Shown here one piece after another: positions 38,673 to 47,485 of a stretch of 64,000 nucleotides of DNA; the stretch's first letter is position 1, and the number at the start of each line of letters is the position of its first letter. Origin of the DNA: Sulfitobacter undariae (GTDB taxonomy: Bacteria; Pseudomonadota; Alphaproteobacteria; Rhodobacterales; Rhodobacteraceae); NCBI RefSeq assembly GCF_014196805.1, contig NZ_JACIEI010000003.1, positions 372,001-436,000 on the forward strand. Direction: 5' to 3'. The position numbers and the translations under genes are program-made. The notes below the pieces were generated by a model. It did no database searches. It was not told the origin of the DNA and was given only the letters and a program-made list of their open reading frames with translations.

Positions 38673-39308
38673 TTAAAGCTGTTTGAGCGCCGTTTTTAGA
38701 TCACCATAGCCTGTGTATCGGCGCTCAAATGCCAGGCCTAGGCGTTCGGCGCAGGTTTGCGCCTTTTGCGTCAGGGCCGGATCATCCGTTTGGGCCTGAT
38801 AGACCAGCTTTTCATAATTTCCGAAATACATATCACGCAGCTCTGGGTGGCGATCGAGGCCCATGGGTTTGATGACAAAAGCGTCAAACTGGCGGACCAA
38901 AAAATCCGTGAGATAGAACGTGGTGATCTCATCCGCGCTGGTTTCGGCGAAGCGGTCATTGCCTTCAAAAAAGCTGTAGCAATGTGGGCCTGCGATCATC
39001 TGCACTCCCAGTTCTGCGCAGGCCGCTTGTAGTAAGCCGCCCGTGCCACAATCGGCATATGCGATGAAAATGTCGTCGTAATCATGGCGGTGCTTTGCCA
39101 CGCTTTGCCGTACAGCATCGGTGATTTTGTCCGGGAAAAGGTGGTAATTGGCGGGCAGGCAGGTCAGATCCATGTGGGTCCAGCCGTTAGCCTGTTTTAG
39201 ATCAATGATTTCACGTGCCAATGCGCCACAGGCGATGATCAGGATTTTCCCCTGCTTGCTGGTCAGCGGCAGTCCTTCACTTGCCAATTGGGTGTCACTC
39301 AGGCTCAT
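38673..39308 (-). CDS. DUF1638 protein, methionine-synthase associated
   Basis: This 211-residue protein belongs to DUF1638. Notable segments are ILIIACGALAREI, the paired FIAYADCGTGGL and GPHCYSFFEG with conserved cysteines and histidine, and FLVRQFDAFVIKPMGLDRHPEL. It lies downstream of the genes for a corrinoid protein and a homocysteine methyltransferase. In roseobacters DUF1638 has been linked to the split B12-dependent methionine synthase, so a part in corrinoid cofactor loading or reactivation is a reasonable guess. The biochemical role is not shown by the sequence. Its ATG overlaps the stop of the small membrane gene. Confidence 0.85.
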   Translation of the reverse strand: MSLSDTQLASEGLPLTSKQGKILIIACGALAREIIDLKQANGWTHMDLTCLPANYHLFPDKITDAVRQSVAKHRHDYDDIFIAYADCGTGGLLQAACAELGVQMIAGPHCYSFFEGNDRFAETSADEITTFYLTDFLVRQFDAFVIKPMGLDRHPELRDMYFGNYEKLVYQAQTDDPALTQKAQTCAERLGLAFERRYTGYGDLKTALKQL

Positions 39309-39460
39309 TTACGTAGCCAGATGAAAAGGAGCGCGGCCGTCAGTCCGACAACGGTGGTCAATGCCGTTAAGACAATACCAAGTTGGATCAGCAATAATAC
39401 GGTGATGCCAGCGGCGATAATCACCGCAAGCAGCATCACAAGGTAGGGCAGTGGGGGCAT
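39305..39460 (-). CDS. 51-residue membrane protein
   Basis: ATG at 39460 gives a 51-residue protein made of two hydrophobic segments (about 5-26 and 28-47) with a basic tail FIWLRK. A GGAGA ribosome-binding site lies 5-9 bases upstream. Its stop overlaps the DUF1638 ATG by 4 bases, which supports real translation. No family is recognised. Being coupled to DUF1638, it may anchor that protein to the membrane, but this is inference. Confidence 0.65.
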   Translation of the reverse strand: MPPLPYLVMLLAVIIAAGITVLLLIQLGIVLTALTTVVGLTAALLFIWLRK

Positions 39461-39504
39461 GTATGTCTCCGATCTATGGGAGTAAGATAGGGCGTCTATA
39501 GAAA

Positions 39505-39533
39505 GAAAAAAGGCCCCGCATATGCAGGGCCTT
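39505..39533 (-). terminator. Terminator after the corrinoid protein gene
   Basis: On the minus strand AAGGCCC pairs with GGGCCTT around a 10-base loop and is followed by TTTTTTC. It lies 22 bases after the stop of the corrinoid protein gene and splits it from the downstream small gene and DUF1638. Confidence 0.75.
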
Positions 39534-39555
39534 CAGTCTCAAACAGCAAATATCT

Positions 39556-40254
39556 TCACGCGTTGGCGCTGTTGTGTTTGCGCGCGACCCATTCTTTTGC
39601 GGTCTCCACCGCGACGGCAGCGTCACGGCAATAGGCATCCGCACCGATGGCTTTGCCAAATTCTTCGTTCAAGGGCGCACCGCCAACCAGCACGATATAG
39701 TTCTCACGGATGCCTTGTTCGATCATCGTGTCGATGACAACTTTCATATAAGGCATTGTGGTGGTGAGCAGGGCAGACATTCCCAAAATATCGGCGTCTT
39801 CTTTTTCAAGGGCTTCCAGATAGGCGTCAACGGAGTTGTTGATGCCCAGATCAACCACTTCAAAGCCCGCACCTTCCATCATCATACCGACAAGGTTCTT
39901 GCCAATATCGTGGATGTCGCCTTTGACTGTGCCGATCACCATCTTGCCCACACGTGGCGCACCAGTTTCGGCAAGCAGCGGCTTGAGAATAAACATGCCG
40001 CCTTTCATCGCGTTGGCCGCCAGAAGCACTTCGGGGACAAACAAAATACCGTCACGGAAATCAGCGCCAACAATGGTCATGCCGCCGACAAGCGCTTTGG
40101 TCAGGACGTCGTAGGGTGCCCAATTGCGTTCGAGCAGAATGTTGACGCCTTCTTCGATCTCTTCTTTGAGGCCGTCATAAAGGTCGTCGAACATCTGTTG
40201 GACAAGCTCTTCGTCGTCGAGTTCCGAGAGGATGATATCGCCTTCTTCAGACAT
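39556..40254 (-). CDS. Corrinoid (B12)-binding protein of split methionine synthase
   Basis: This 232-residue protein has a helical cap domain (about 1-95) and a B12-binding Rossmann domain. The base-off motif GDIHDIG puts the cobalt-ligand histidine at 115, with the later SALLTTTM and GGAPLNEEF loops. The architecture equals the MetH cobalamin module and the MtaC/MttC proteins. With the homocysteine methyltransferase gene just upstream it would carry the methyl group. A methyltetrahydrofolate-binding partner and reactivation domain are not in the window. Confidence 0.9.
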   Translation of the reverse strand: MSEEGDIILSELDDEELVQQMFDDLYDGLKEEIEEGVNILLERNWAPYDVLTKALVGGMTIVGADFRDGILFVPEVLLAANAMKGGMFILKPLLAETGAPRVGKMVIGTVKGDIHDIGKNLVGMMMEGAGFEVVDLGINNSVDAYLEALEKEDADILGMSALLTTTMPYMKVVIDTMIEQGIRENYIVLVGGAPLNEEFGKAIGADAYCRDAAVAVETAKEWVARKHNSANA

Positions 40255-40406
40255 TGTATTCCCTTTCATGGCGGGCCGTTGGGCCATCGTTTAATTTGTT
40301 TTGTCAGACCGTGGCGAAAATACTGAGGCATTTGCGACCAGACAGGCCCAAGCTGCGACGTGAGGTCGCAGAAAACATCAGCAATCATGCCTGCGCGGTG
40401 AAAACC

Positions 40407-41420
40407 CTAGCTGCGGCGGCGGCCACGGCGTGGCGCGCGTGTTGGGCCTTCGCCATCGGTGCCGTCGCTTTGGGATGAAAACGCACCAAGCGCCGCAACA
40501 ATTTCTTCCAGATCTGGTGTTGATCCTTTGGGCGTGGTGTCCAGTGCTTCGCGCATTTTCTCCAGATGCGAGGGCATGGTACCGCAGCAGCCGCCAATGA
40601 TCTGTGCACCGCAATTGCGGGCCATGATCGCATAGGTCGCCATCAGTTCTGGCGTGCCGTCATAATGGATGTGGCCCTCAACGTATTTCGGGATGCCCGC
40701 GTTGCCTTTGGCTACAATCGGAACGGCGCTGCCTTTGGCCGCAAAACCCAAGACGGTGCGCAGAAGGTCAGACGCACCTGTGCCGCAGTTCGCGCCAAAA
40801 GCCAGCGGTTTGTTGTCCATTTCGTCAACCATATCGACCATACCAGCCGAGGTCATGCCCATCATCGTGCGGCCTGCTGTGTCAAAGCTCATCGTGCCGA
40901 CCCATGGTAAGCCTGCCAGTGCAAAGCCTTCGGCGGCAGCGCGGTATTCTTCGGGCGCGGAAATGGTTTCTAGCCAACCGATGTCAGCACCGCCTGCTTT
41001 CAGGCCATCCGCAGTTTCGTGGAACATCTCGACAGCACTTGCATGGGTGAGCGGGCCTACGGGCTCCATGATCTCGCCCGTCGGGCCAACTGATCCGGCC
41101 ACCAGAACTTTGCGGCCTGCGGTATCCGCCACTTCACGGGCCAGTTCGGCTGCAACACGGCTGAGCTCATGGGCGCGCTTCTGGGCGTTGTGCAGTTTCA
41201 GGCGGGAGGCGTTTGCGCCAAAGCTGTTGGTGAGGAACAGATCAGAGCCTGCGTTTACGGCACCGCGATAAAGCGTCAGAATATTCTCTGGCTTGTCGGT
41301 GTTCCAGAACTCTGGCGGCTCGCCCGACATGAGACCCATATTGAACAGGTTGGTTCCGGTGGCACCATCGGCCAAAAGAACGCCCTTTTCGGCGAGAAGA
41401 TCAATCAGGGGATTTGTCAT
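40407..41420 (-). CDS. bmt: Homocysteine S-methyltransferase (BHMT-like, split MetH subunit)
   Basis: This 337-residue protein is the homocysteine-binding barrel. Landmarks are LLADGATGTNLF, TNSFGANASRL, the zinc ligands Cys in GANCGTG and the Cys pair in GGCCGTMPSH. Annotation pipelines call it betaine-homocysteine methyltransferase. With a separate corrinoid protein 152 bases downstream, the more likely job is the homocysteine module of a split B12-dependent methionine synthase. The C-terminus ends in the basic tail PRRGRRRS. It is divergent from purC. Confidence 0.85.
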   Translation of the reverse strand: MTNPLIDLLAEKGVLLADGATGTNLFNMGLMSGEPPEFWNTDKPENILTLYRGAVNAGSDLFLTNSFGANASRLKLHNAQKRAHELSRVAAELAREVADTAGRKVLVAGSVGPTGEIMEPVGPLTHASAVEMFHETADGLKAGGADIGWLETISAPEEYRAAAEGFALAGLPWVGTMSFDTAGRTMMGMTSAGMVDMVDEMDNKPLAFGANCGTGASDLLRTVLGFAAKGSAVPIVAKGNAGIPKYVEGHIHYDGTPELMATYAIMARNCGAQIIGGCCGTMPSHLEKMREALDTTPKGSTPDLEEIVAALGAFSSQSDGTDGEGPTRAPRRGRRRS

Positions 41421-41677
41421 GGTATATGCTCCGTATACAGGCTTGCGCGCTCATTTCATGGCCCTCTATTCAAGGCAAGTTCATAATCTTCATCATCTTT
41501 ATGAGGTATGGCACGTTGGCTACTGCCAAACGCCTCATTTTTGACAGGTATCAAGGCTTGGGCGAGGTCGTATAACATTGGTTCAGCTGGAGTCTTGCAG
41601 CACTGTGCCGTGTGCACTAAGAGAGGCACAACAGGGCAGCGGGACTCCCCCGCGCCCAAAACTGACAGGGGACGCCC

Positions 41678-42439
41678 ATGGCCCGCCGCAAGAAAATCTA
41701 CGAAGGCAAAGCAAAGATTCTCTATGAAGGCCCAGAGCCTGGAACGATTGTTCAGTACTTCAAAGACGATGCCACTGCTTTCAACGCTCAGAAAAAAGAC
41801 GTGATTGACGGTAAAGGTGTTCTCAATAACCGTTTGTCCGAATATTTCATGACCGGATTGAACCAGATCGGCGTGCCGACGCATTTCATCAAACGCCTCA
41901 ATATGCGCGAGCAATTGGTGCGTCAGGTTGAGATCGTGCCGCTGGAAGTGATCGTGCGCAACTATGCGGCGGGCACCATGTCCAAACGTTTGGGCATCGA
42001 AGAAGGTACACAGCTGCCGCGTCCGATTGTTGAATACAGCTATAAAGACGATTCTCTGGGTGACCCATTGGTCAGCGAGGAACATATCGCCGCTTTCGGA
42101 TGGGCCAGTCAGCAAGACATGGATGACATCCTGAGCCTAGCGCTGCGCGTGAATGATTTCATGTCTGGTGTGATGTACGGTGTGGGGATCAAGCTGGTTG
42201 ACTTCAAAATCGAAGTTGGTCGTGTCTATGACGGTGATTTCCAACGCTTGATCGTGGCGGACGAGATTTCTCCCGATAGCTGTCGTTTGTGGGACATTGA
42301 AACAGGTCGCAAGCTGGACAAAGACGTGTTCCGCCGTGATTTGGGTTCGTTGACGGATGCATATACAGAAGTCGCCACGCGGTTGGGTGTGATGCCCAAA
42401 ACCTCGACGCCGGTTTCGAAACCAACGCTGATCAACTGA
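41678..42439 (+). CDS. purC: SAICAR synthetase
   Basis: This 253-residue enzyme joins aspartate to CAIR in purine synthesis. Landmarks are [13 protein letters not shown], the FNAQKK block, [14 protein letters not shown] and [10 protein letters not shown]. It heads the purC-purS-purQ cluster, with a 51-base gap to purS. Confidence 0.97.
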   Translation: MARRKKIYEGKAKILYEGPEPGTIVQYFKDDATAFNAQKKDVIDGKGVLNNRLSEYFMTGLNQIGVPTHFIKRLNMREQLVRQVEIVPLEVIVRNYAAGTMSKRLGIEEGTQLPRPIVEYSYKDDSLGDPLVSEEHIAAFGWASQQDMDDILSLALRVNDFMSGVMYGVGIKLVDFKIEVGRVYDGDFQRLIVADEISPDSCRLWDIETGRKLDKDVFRRDLGSLTDAYTEVATRLGVMPKTSTPVSKPTLIN

Positions 42440-42490
42440 CACCTGCTGTCGGATTGAGTTTAAAGGCTAAATAAAGAAGAGGGACGGGCC

Positions 42491-42721
42491 ATGAAAGCAC
42501 GGGTGCACGTGATGTTGAAGAATGGGGTTCTTGATCCGCAGGGTGAGGCCGTGCGCCATGCTTTGGGCGCGATGGGCTTTGATGGCGTGCAAGCTGTGCG
42601 TCAAGGCAAGGTGATCGAGCTTGATCTGGCGGACGGTGCCACGCAGGCAGACGTTGAGCAGATGTGCGAGAAGCTGTTGGCGAATACTGTGATCGAGAGC
42701 TACACGGTGGAGATCGCCTGA
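42491..42721 (+). CDS. purS: FGAM synthase subunit PurS
   Basis: The 76-residue protein is the small bridging subunit of the three-part FGAM synthase (PurS-PurQ-PurL). Landmarks are [24 protein letters not shown] and [15 protein letters not shown]. Its stop overlaps the purQ ATG by one base (TGATG). Confidence 0.96.
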   Translation: MKARVHVMLKNGVLDPQGEAVRHALGAMGFDGVQAVRQGKVIELDLADGATQADVEQMCEKLLANTVIESYTVEIA

Positions 42722-43389
42722 TGCGCGCAGCTGTCGTTGTTTTCCCGGGTTCAAACTGTGACCGCGATCTTGCGGTGGCATTTGAGCAGGCGGGCGCCGA
42801 TGTCACCATGGTGTGGCACAAAGATAGCGAACTGCCGCAGGGCGTCGATATCGTTGGTATTCCAGGTGGTTTCTCTTACGGGGATTACCTGCGTTGCGGG
42901 GCAATTGCAGCGAATTCACCTATTTGCAAATCTGTTGCGGCCCATGCGGCGCGCGGTGGGTATGTGATGGGGGTCTGTAACGGCTTTCAGGTTTTGACCG
43001 AAACAGGTTTGCTGCCCGGTGCGTTGCTGCGTAATGCGGGGCTGAAGTATATCTGCAGAACCGTTGGCCTGAAGGTTCAGACGGCCTCTTCGGACTTCAC
43101 AAACGGGTACGCCGTTGGTGATGTGATCGACATTCCGATTGCCCACCACGACGGGAACTACTTTGCAGATGCGGAAACGATTGCCGCGTTGAAAGGGGAA
43201 GACCGGATTGCGTTTACCTATACCGATAACCCGAATGGGGCGATGGCGGATATTGCGGGCATTCTGTCCGAGAACCGTCGTGTGTTGGGTATGATGCCGC
43301 ACCCCGAACGGGCGGCAGACGCCGGGCATGGCGGCACCGATGGGGTGGCGCTCTTCCGCGCATTGGCAGGGGCCTTGGCCACCGCCTGA
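42721..43389 (+). CDS. purQ: FGAM synthase glutaminase subunit PurQ
   Basis: This 222-residue class I amidotransferase supplies ammonia to PurL. The catalytic cysteine is in GVCNGFQ, and the His/Glu pair is in MPHPERA. The start is the ATG of [16 protein letters not shown]; the longer frame lies inside purS. purL is not in the window. Confidence 0.97.
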   Translation: MRAAVVVFPGSNCDRDLAVAFEQAGADVTMVWHKDSELPQGVDIVGIPGGFSYGDYLRCGAIAANSPICKSVAAHAARGGYVMGVCNGFQVLTETGLLPGALLRNAGLKYICRTVGLKVQTASSDFTNGYAVGDVIDIPIAHHDGNYFADAETIAALKGEDRIAFTYTDNPNGAMADIAGILSENRRVLGMMPHPERAADAGHGGTDGVALFRALAGALATA

Positions 43390-43424
43390 CTTGAGCGCAC
43401 GCTGCCCTGTGGTAGTGTGCGTTT

Positions 43425-45197
43425 ATGAGCAAGGATAGCAGCAGCGTGAAAATTCCACCATGGCAGCCCGCTGCGATCAGCTGGCGGGTGCGCATCGCTT
43501 TGGCGGTGCTGTTAATCTTTGCTGTTGTTGTAATCTCGGTCACCAACCGATTACTGACGGACCGTTTCACTGACACAACGCGCAGCCGCGCTGAGTTGCG
43601 GATCGCACTTTATGGCGGGAACCTTCTGGCAGAGCTGCGCCAGAACGCCATTGTGCCGCAGTTGTTGGGGCGTGACCCGACGTTGATCGACGCGCTGGAA
43701 AGCGCTGATTATTCTCTTTCCACACAGCGGCTTATTTCCTTTGTAGAAGAAATCGGCGCGGCGTCTTTGATGTTGTTGGATATGGACGGGCGCACAGTGG
43801 CTGCGACAGACCGTAACCGTATTGGCGCAGGGCATCGGACAGAGGCCTATTTTGTGGATGCGATCCGCTCTAACGCGACAATTTTCAGCGTCATCTTGCA
43901 AGAAACAGGTGGATATCGTTTTTTCTATTCGCGCCGCATCCAGAATGGCGGTGCCACAGTTGGGGTGATCGCCGTTGAAGTGGATTTGCGCAAATTTGAA
44001 CGCGCTTGGGCCGGAATTTCAGATGCGGTGATTGTTGCGGATAGCAATGGCGAAATCCTGTTGGCAACGGAACCATTGTGGCGCGGAAAAACCGAGGCAG
44101 AAGCGCTTGAAAACCAGACACCGCAGAGCGCGATTGAGCGGGCGATCCAAGCCACAGCTGATTGGACCGCGCTGCCCCCTGATGCCTATTTGCGTGGCGA
44201 AGCGGTGATGCGGCTGGAGTCGCGGGTGAATTTCCGTGGCTGGCGCATGGTGAGTTACACGACTTATGCATCGGTGCGCGAGCGTGTGAACGGGGTTTTG
44301 GCGCTTGAGGTCATGGGCTTTGCGATTCTCTTGGCACTGGCTTTCTATTTTACGAGCCGCCGCACAGCAGGACGCGCCGCGATTTTCCAACGTGAGTCGG
44401 CGGAGCTTCGCGCATTGAACGTGGCGCTACAGCGCGAAATCGCCGAGCGCAAACGGGTGCAGCAGACGCTTGCCGTGGCAGAACAAACGCTTGAGCAATC
44501 CAGTAAATTGGCCGCGTTAGGCGAAATGTCTGCAGCGGTAAGTCATGAATTGAACCAACCGCTTGCGGCAATGAAAACCTATCTGGCAGGCGCACGGCTG
44601 CTGTTGATGCGAAATCGCCCCGATGAATCGCTCAGCGCTTTTGGCCGGATTGATGACCTGATTGAACGGATGAGCGCGATCACGCGGCAGCTAAAATCCT
44701 ATGCCCGCAAGGGGCAAGAGACGTTTACACCCGTGAATATGGCCGATGCGCTGGCTTCGTCACTGTCGATGATGGAACCGCAATTGCGGCAACGTCAGGT
44801 GCAGATTGTGCGCATCCTGCCCGACGATGCTGTTTATTCGTTGGGGGACCGGATGCGGATTGAACAAGTTCTGGTCAACCTCTTGCGCAATGCTTTGGAT
44901 GCCACCAAATCAGAACGGAACCCGATGGTTGAAATCATTTTGACCGCCGGAGAGACTGTTACATTGACCGTGCGTGACAACGGACCCGGCATTGAGGACT
45001 TGGATGCATTGTTCGAGCCGTTTTATACAACCAAACAACCCGGCGACGGTGTTGGTCTTGGCCTTGCGATTTCTTCGGGGATTGTAAGTGATCTTGGCGG
45101 TAGGCTGACGGCACGGAACGGGCAGGCGGGTGGCGCGTTGTTCGAGATGCAATTGCCGATCTATGACGGCACAAAAGAAACGAAGGCGGCGGAGTAA
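43425..45197 (+). CDS. DctB-like sensor histidine kinase
   Basis: This 590-residue membrane kinase has helix 1 at about 22-43, a periplasmic double-PDC sensor (45-290), helix 2 at about 292-312, a coiled linker, and a kinase core. The core shows the H-box SHELNQPLAAMKTY, the N-box NLLRNALDA and G-boxes DNGPGI and GVGLGLAIS. This is the build of DctB, the C4-dicarboxylate sensor. The response-regulator gene follows 3 bases later. No dctA or dctPQM gene lies beside it, so the signal is uncertain. Confidence 0.9.
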   Translation: MSKDSSSVKIPPWQPAAISWRVRIALAVLLIFAVVVISVTNRLLTDRFTDTTRSRAELRIALYGGNLLAELRQNAIVPQLLGRDPTLIDALESADYSLSTQRLISFVEEIGAASLMLLDMDGRTVAATDRNRIGAGHRTEAYFVDAIRSNATIFSVILQETGGYRFFYSRRIQNGGATVGVIAVEVDLRKFERAWAGISDAVIVADSNGEILLATEPLWRGKTEAEALENQTPQSAIERAIQATADWTALPPDAYLRGEAVMRLESRVNFRGWRMVSYTTYASVRERVNGVLALEVMGFAILLALAFYFTSRRTAGRAAIFQRESAELRALNVALQREIAERKRVQQTLAVAEQTLEQSSKLAALGEMSAAVSHELNQPLAAMKTYLAGARLLLMRNRPDESLSAFGRIDDLIERMSAITRQLKSYARKGQETFTPVNMADALASSLSMMEPQLRQRQVQIVRILPDDAVYSLGDRMRIEQVLVNLLRNALDATKSERNPMVEIILTAGETVTLTVRDNGPGIEDLDALFEPFYTTKQPGDGVGLGLAISSGIVSDLGGRLTARNGQAGGALFEMQLPIYDGTKETKAAE

Positions 45198-45200
45198 AAT

Positions 45201-46535
45201 ATGGCACAGGCTATGAAAATTGCGATTGTCGATGACGAAAAAGATATGCGGCAGTCGATCAGCCAATGGCTGGCCCTGTCGGGCTATGACACGGAAACAT
45301 TCGCCAGCGCCGAAGATGCGCTGAAAGTGCTGGGGCCAGATTATCCGGGGATTGTGATCTCGGATATCAAAATGCCGGGCATGGACGGGATGCAGTTTTT
45401 GAAGAAACTGATGGGCAGTGACAGTGCGCTGCCGGTCATCATGATCACAGGCCATGGCGATGTCCCTATGGCAGTTGAAGCAATGCGCGTCGGCGCGTTT
45501 GATTTTCTTGAGAAACCGTTCAACCCCGACCGGATGAGCGAGCTGGCCAAAAAGGCAACTGCTACGCGCCGTCTGGTGATGGATAACCGCCTGCTGCGTC
45601 GCGAATTGTCTGATGGCGGCCAGTTGATGAAAAAGCTGATTGGCCAAAGCCCCGTGATGGAGCGTTTGCGTGAAGATATCCTCGATCTGGGGCAGGCGGA
45701 TGGCCATGTTCTGATAGATGGTGAAACGGGGACGGGCAAAACTTTGGTTGCCCATGCTTTGCATGCTGTTGGCTCGCGGGCGGGCAAGAAATTTGTGCTG
45801 GTCAGCGCCTCTGCCTATGAAGAAGAAGCGCTGAGTAAACGTCTGTTTGGGCCGATGTTGCCAGAAGATGCGCAGCTTCCTGCGGTTGAAGAAGCCCGCG
45901 GTGGTACATTGGTGTTGGAAGACATCGAAGCGCTGTCAGAAACGCTGCAAGCGCGTTTGTTGGCCGTGATCAATGAACAAGGCACCCCTGCCGAAACGCG
46001 GATTGTTGCAATTTCAAATCTGCAAGAAGCGGGGCGCACCTCGGAAGATGTGCTGCGCTCTGATCTGTTTTACCGTTTAGCAGCCTTGCGCATCACTGTG
46101 CCGCCCCTGCGGCAGCGTGGCGAAGATATTTTGACCTTGTTCACGCGGTTAAGCGAGCAATTCTCCGAGGAGTACGGCTGCGATGCGCCGCAGGTGACTG
46201 CGCAAGAAGCGGCGCAGTTGTTACAGGCACCTTGGCCGGGCAATGTCCGTCAATTGATCAACGTTGCGGAACGCGCTGTCCTTCAATCGCGCCGGGGATC
46301 TGGCACTATTGCGTCGTTGTTGATGTCTGACCATGACGAAATGCAGCCGGTGATGACGACTGAAGGCAAACCGTTGAAGGAATATGTCGAGGCGTTCGAG
46401 CGGATGTTGATCGATAACACGATGCGGCGGCACAAAGGCTCTATTGCCAGCGTGATGGAAGAACTTTGCCTGCCGCGCAGGACGCTGAATGAAAAGATGG
46501 CGAAATACCAACTGTCCCGTTCAGACTATCTGTAA
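45201..46535 (+). CDS. DctD/NtrC-like response regulator lacking GAFTGA
   Basis: This 444-residue protein has a receiver domain (1-120, phospho-acceptor Asp55 in ISDIKMPGMDG), an AAA+ domain (about 145-365; Walker A GETGTGK at 174-180) and a Fis-type HTH (about 400-440). The loop that should hold GAFTGA after ELFG is replaced by RLFGPMLPEDAQ, and the Walker B region reads LVLEDIEA instead of LFLDEI. GAFTGA is needed to contact sigma-54, so this regulator probably works without sigma-54, as NtrC of Rhodobacter capsulatus does. It is the partner of the preceding kinase. Confidence 0.9.
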   Translation: MAQAMKIAIVDDEKDMRQSISQWLALSGYDTETFASAEDALKVLGPDYPGIVISDIKMPGMDGMQFLKKLMGSDSALPVIMITGHGDVPMAVEAMRVGAFDFLEKPFNPDRMSELAKKATATRRLVMDNRLLRRELSDGGQLMKKLIGQSPVMERLREDILDLGQADGHVLIDGETGTGKTLVAHALHAVGSRAGKKFVLVSASAYEEEALSKRLFGPMLPEDAQLPAVEEARGGTLVLEDIEALSETLQARLLAVINEQGTPAETRIVAISNLQEAGRTSEDVLRSDLFYRLAALRITVPPLRQRGEDILTLFTRLSEQFSEEYGCDAPQVTAQEAAQLLQAPWPGNVRQLINVAERAVLQSRRGSGTIASLLMSDHDEMQPVMTTEGKPLKEYVEAFERMLIDNTMRRHKGSIASVMEELCLPRRTLNEKMAKYQLSRSDYL

Positions 46536-46569
46536 TCTGAACGGTTCGATATGCGACCAGCACGCATAA

Positions 46570-46600
46570 AAAAGGGGCGCAGTTCATGCGCCCCTTTTGC
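46570..46600. terminator. Bidirectional terminator after the dctD-like gene
   Basis: AAAAGGGGCGC pairs with GCGCCCCTTTT around a 7-base loop. It stands between the response-regulator gene and the convergent lipoprotein gene and can work both ways. Confidence 0.88.
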
Positions 46601-46632
46601 TGTTTGATGGTTTGTGCGGCGGGTTTGCCGGA

Positions 46633-46929
46633 TTAACCTTGGCCCATTTTATAAAGCTGTGTGGCATTACCTTCGTCATCGGTGCGGCACATCCAGCGCT
46701 GCTGCCCTGTGGGCACGTCAATGACGTATTGGTTGATTTCGACGACGGGCAAGCTGGTGTTCGCTTGGGCGGGTGATCCTGCTTTGTCGCTCACGGCCTT
46801 AATGCAGGTGCGGTTTGCGCGTGCATCGCGCCGAACGTCGGGATCTTTGTCAAATTCTGTGGGGTCGCAGGCCGAAAGGGCCATGACTACTGTGCAGAGT
46901 AACAAAGCAGGGCGCATGAAATAAACCAT
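46633..46929 (-). CDS. Small putative lipoprotein
   Basis: This 98-residue protein has a lipoprotein signal with lipobox LSAC and a short mature part with two cysteines (RTCIKAV and WMCRTDD). The AGGAG site 5 bases before the first ATG supports the longer start MVYFMRP over the ATG four codons later. No family is recognised. It resembles in length and build the small lipoprotein at 13716. Confidence 0.7.
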   Translation of the reverse strand: MVYFMRPALLLCTVVMALSACDPTEFDKDPDVRRDARANRTCIKAVSDKAGSPAQANTSLPVVEINQYVIDVPTGQQRWMCRTDDEGNATQLYKMGQG

Positions 46930-47485
46930 AATGTCTCCTGGGTAACGGTGATGAGTGCGAAAACACCCTGTATATGATTAGAGCGTAAGCCTAAACTCTT
47001 GTGACAGCAACACACTGCTGTCGGGATTTCAGGGGGGAATTTTGTGCGTTTTACAAAATTGCAACGCGCAAGTGTAATTGCCCATTGTGTTTGCTGCCCA
47101 CGTGCACTTATCTAGAGGGATGGGTCACTTGCGAATATTCGCAGTATTTTGACCCTTGAAGAATTTCGCTGCCAACATCGTCGTATCGTCGTTGTTTGGC
47201 ACCCGATCGTGCCGGAAACGGTAAAGTGACGCTGATGGACGTTGAGGGCAAAGCGCCTGAGATAACACAGTTTTTAATGGATGCGCGGCACGCCTTGGAC
47301 AACAAGGCTGTGATCCCGTATCGGAGAAGAACCGCGATGACGCGCGCAAACGCTGATAACAGTTTTGGGAGTGGCCCTTGGGGCCGCACTGCTGCGCCGT
47401 CTCACATCGCCCTGACAAGACACCCGGCCCAACGGACAGCCCCCTCAGGGAGGCCCGTGCGTTCGCGCCCGTGCAAAAGAGTACA
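46930..47485. other. Leader region upstream of rne, no gene
   Basis: No credible protein gene is seen over these 556 bases. A perfect palindrome GCGAATATTCGC is at 47131. The last 250-300 bases may be a long 5' untranslated region, as expected for rne genes, whose mRNA leaders are targets of self-cleavage. Open frames here run through into rne out of frame and have no ribosome-binding site. Confidence 0.5.

Noticed and set aside
41421-41677. Possible SAM-sensing riboswitch upstream of the homocysteine methyltransferase gene
   Set aside because: I could not recognise SAM-II, SAM/SAH or SAH aptamer blocks in this divergent region; a covariance search would be needed.
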